Positions 63,499 to 64,000 of a stretch of DNA of 64,000 nt are shown one piece after another. The first letter of the stretch is position 1, and each line of letters starts with the position of its first letter. Under the pieces are notes generated by a model. It did no database searches. It saw only the letters and a program-made list of their open reading frames with translations, and had not been told where the DNA came from. Origin of the DNA: Clostridium sp. CAG:288 (GTDB lineage: Bacteria > Bacillota_I > Bacilli_A > RFN20 > CAG-288); NCBI GenBank assembly GCA_000437395.1, contig FR898166.1:62001-126000 (forward strand), written 5' to 3'. The position numbers and the translations under genes are program-made.

Positions 63499-64000
63499 AT
63501 GAAAGATTTGCTTAGAGCTAATTATAATTTAGATGTCGAATCTATAATTAAAGTGTCTCCGAAAACTTATAGAATTCAAGCTAATGGTCAACCATTTTTG
63601 TTAAAGAATAATCAAAATCCAGATGTTGAAAACATTATTAAAAGATTAGAAATGCTCAATATTGATACGTTTGTTATACCTATAAAAAACGTTGATGATG
63701 AATATATAATTAGTTATGAAGATGACTATTATGCTTTGTATCCATACTTTGAGGATGATAATACACTCAATAAAGATATAAGAATACGATTTTATATAAA
63801 ATCACTAGCTTTTTTGCATACTCAATCATCTTTTAAAATTAATGGTACAGATGGCTATTTTAGTGAAACTTTAGATTATTTAGAAGATAGAATAAAGGAT
63901 GTTAATGAACTGCTTTTAGCTAGAATTAGAAGGGTAGAAAGAGAATCGTATCATTCACCTTCAGATTGGTTTTTTTTAGTTAATTATGAAAAGTTTAATA
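63499..64000 (+). CDS. YsxE/CotS-like kinase-fold protein, N-terminal part (runs off window)
   Basis: The first about 167 codons of a gene that starts 2 nt after the SpoVID-like gene. MKDLLRANYNLDVESIIKV and YRIQANGQPFLLK resemble the N-lobe start of CotS/YsxE spore-coat kinases, where the Lys-containing strand lies in the same place; LAFLHTQSSF fits the helix before the C-lobe. The catalytic loop is beyond the window. Position next to a SpoVID-like gene matches the Bacillus spoVID-ysxE order. Confidence 0.6.
   Translation, partial: MKDLLRANYNLDVESIIKVSPKTYRIQANGQPFLLKNNQNPDVENIIKRLEMLNIDTFVIPIKNVDDEYIISYEDDYYALYPYFEDDNTLNKDIRIRFYIKSLAFLHTQSSFKINGTDGYFSETLDYLEDRIKDVNELLLARIRRVERESYHSPSDWFFLVNYEKFN

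Noticed and set aside
1..64000. Mycoplasma-type code with TGA read as Trp
   Set aside because: Several complete genes end in TGA followed by a new start, and Trp codons in conserved motifs are TGG.

Overview
The window is about one third G+C and reads with the standard bacterial code: TGA is a normal stop (for example at 6503-6505 and 33068-33070) and Trp is TGG. Gene content is that of a monoderm, AT-rich member of the Bacilli, probably an uncultured gut lineage near the Erysipelotrichia/Mollicutes branch. Support comes from AddAB instead of RecBCD, many lipoproteins with Ser/Thr-rich linkers, a YesM/YesN-type two-component pair, and a tig-lon-ysxC-spoVID-ysxE gene order that echoes Bacillus. 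No tRNA, rRNA, CRISPR array, transposase or phage gene was seen. The exact taxon cannot be fixed from sequence reading alone.

Layout. 1-345 is the end of an M42 aminopeptidase. 751-5157 is an ABC-2 exporter (ATPase, permease) with a large exported beta-helix-like protein. 5324-12606 is a complete type IV pilus/pseudopilus locus: a separately transcribed major pilin with its own terminator, then an operon with a minor pilin, a PilM-like domain fused in frame to a prepilin, a PilX/GspK-like prepilin, prepilin peptidase, the PilC/GspF platform, the PilB/GspE ATPase and a lipoprotein. 12649-13919 holds a flavodoxin-like and a flavin-reductase-like gene. 14266-16947 is a repeat-built lipoprotein. 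17171-22473 is addB-addA, followed by glyA.

23811-45459 is a carbohydrate island. It has two surface beta-helix enzymes of the GH28/GH49 type (clan GH-N), a large carbohydrate-binding-like lipoprotein, a decayed acetyltransferase, a YesN/YesM pair, an orphan sensor-like membrane protein, a sugar ABC importer (binding protein and two permeases), two GH65 phosphorylases, and a single polypeptide joining beta-phosphoglucomutase to the importer ATPase. Expected flow: surface cleavage of a glucan, ABC import, phosphorolysis to beta-glucose 1-phosphate, isomerisation to glucose 6-phosphate. Two promoters in the island share a direct-repeat motif at the same distance from the -10 box, so they may be one regulon.

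45542-51406 carries a C69 dipeptidase, a NMT1/THI5-type ABC importer, MgtE and a FeoA-like protein. 51628-53330 is a probably highly expressed pair, an IscU-like Fe-S scaffold and a GGGtGRT-family protein. 53492-56501 is a compact run of small membrane proteins resembling part of a Tad apparatus without an adjacent ATPase. DapA and an unknown protein follow, then tig, lon, ysxC, a SpoVID-like LysM protein and a YsxE/CotS-like gene cut by the window end.

Most interesting points: the PilM-prepilin fusion (6520-7830), the beta-phosphoglucomutase/ABC-ATPase fusion (43609-45459), the shared direct-repeat operator candidate, the Tad-like mini-cluster and the sporulation-type synteny.
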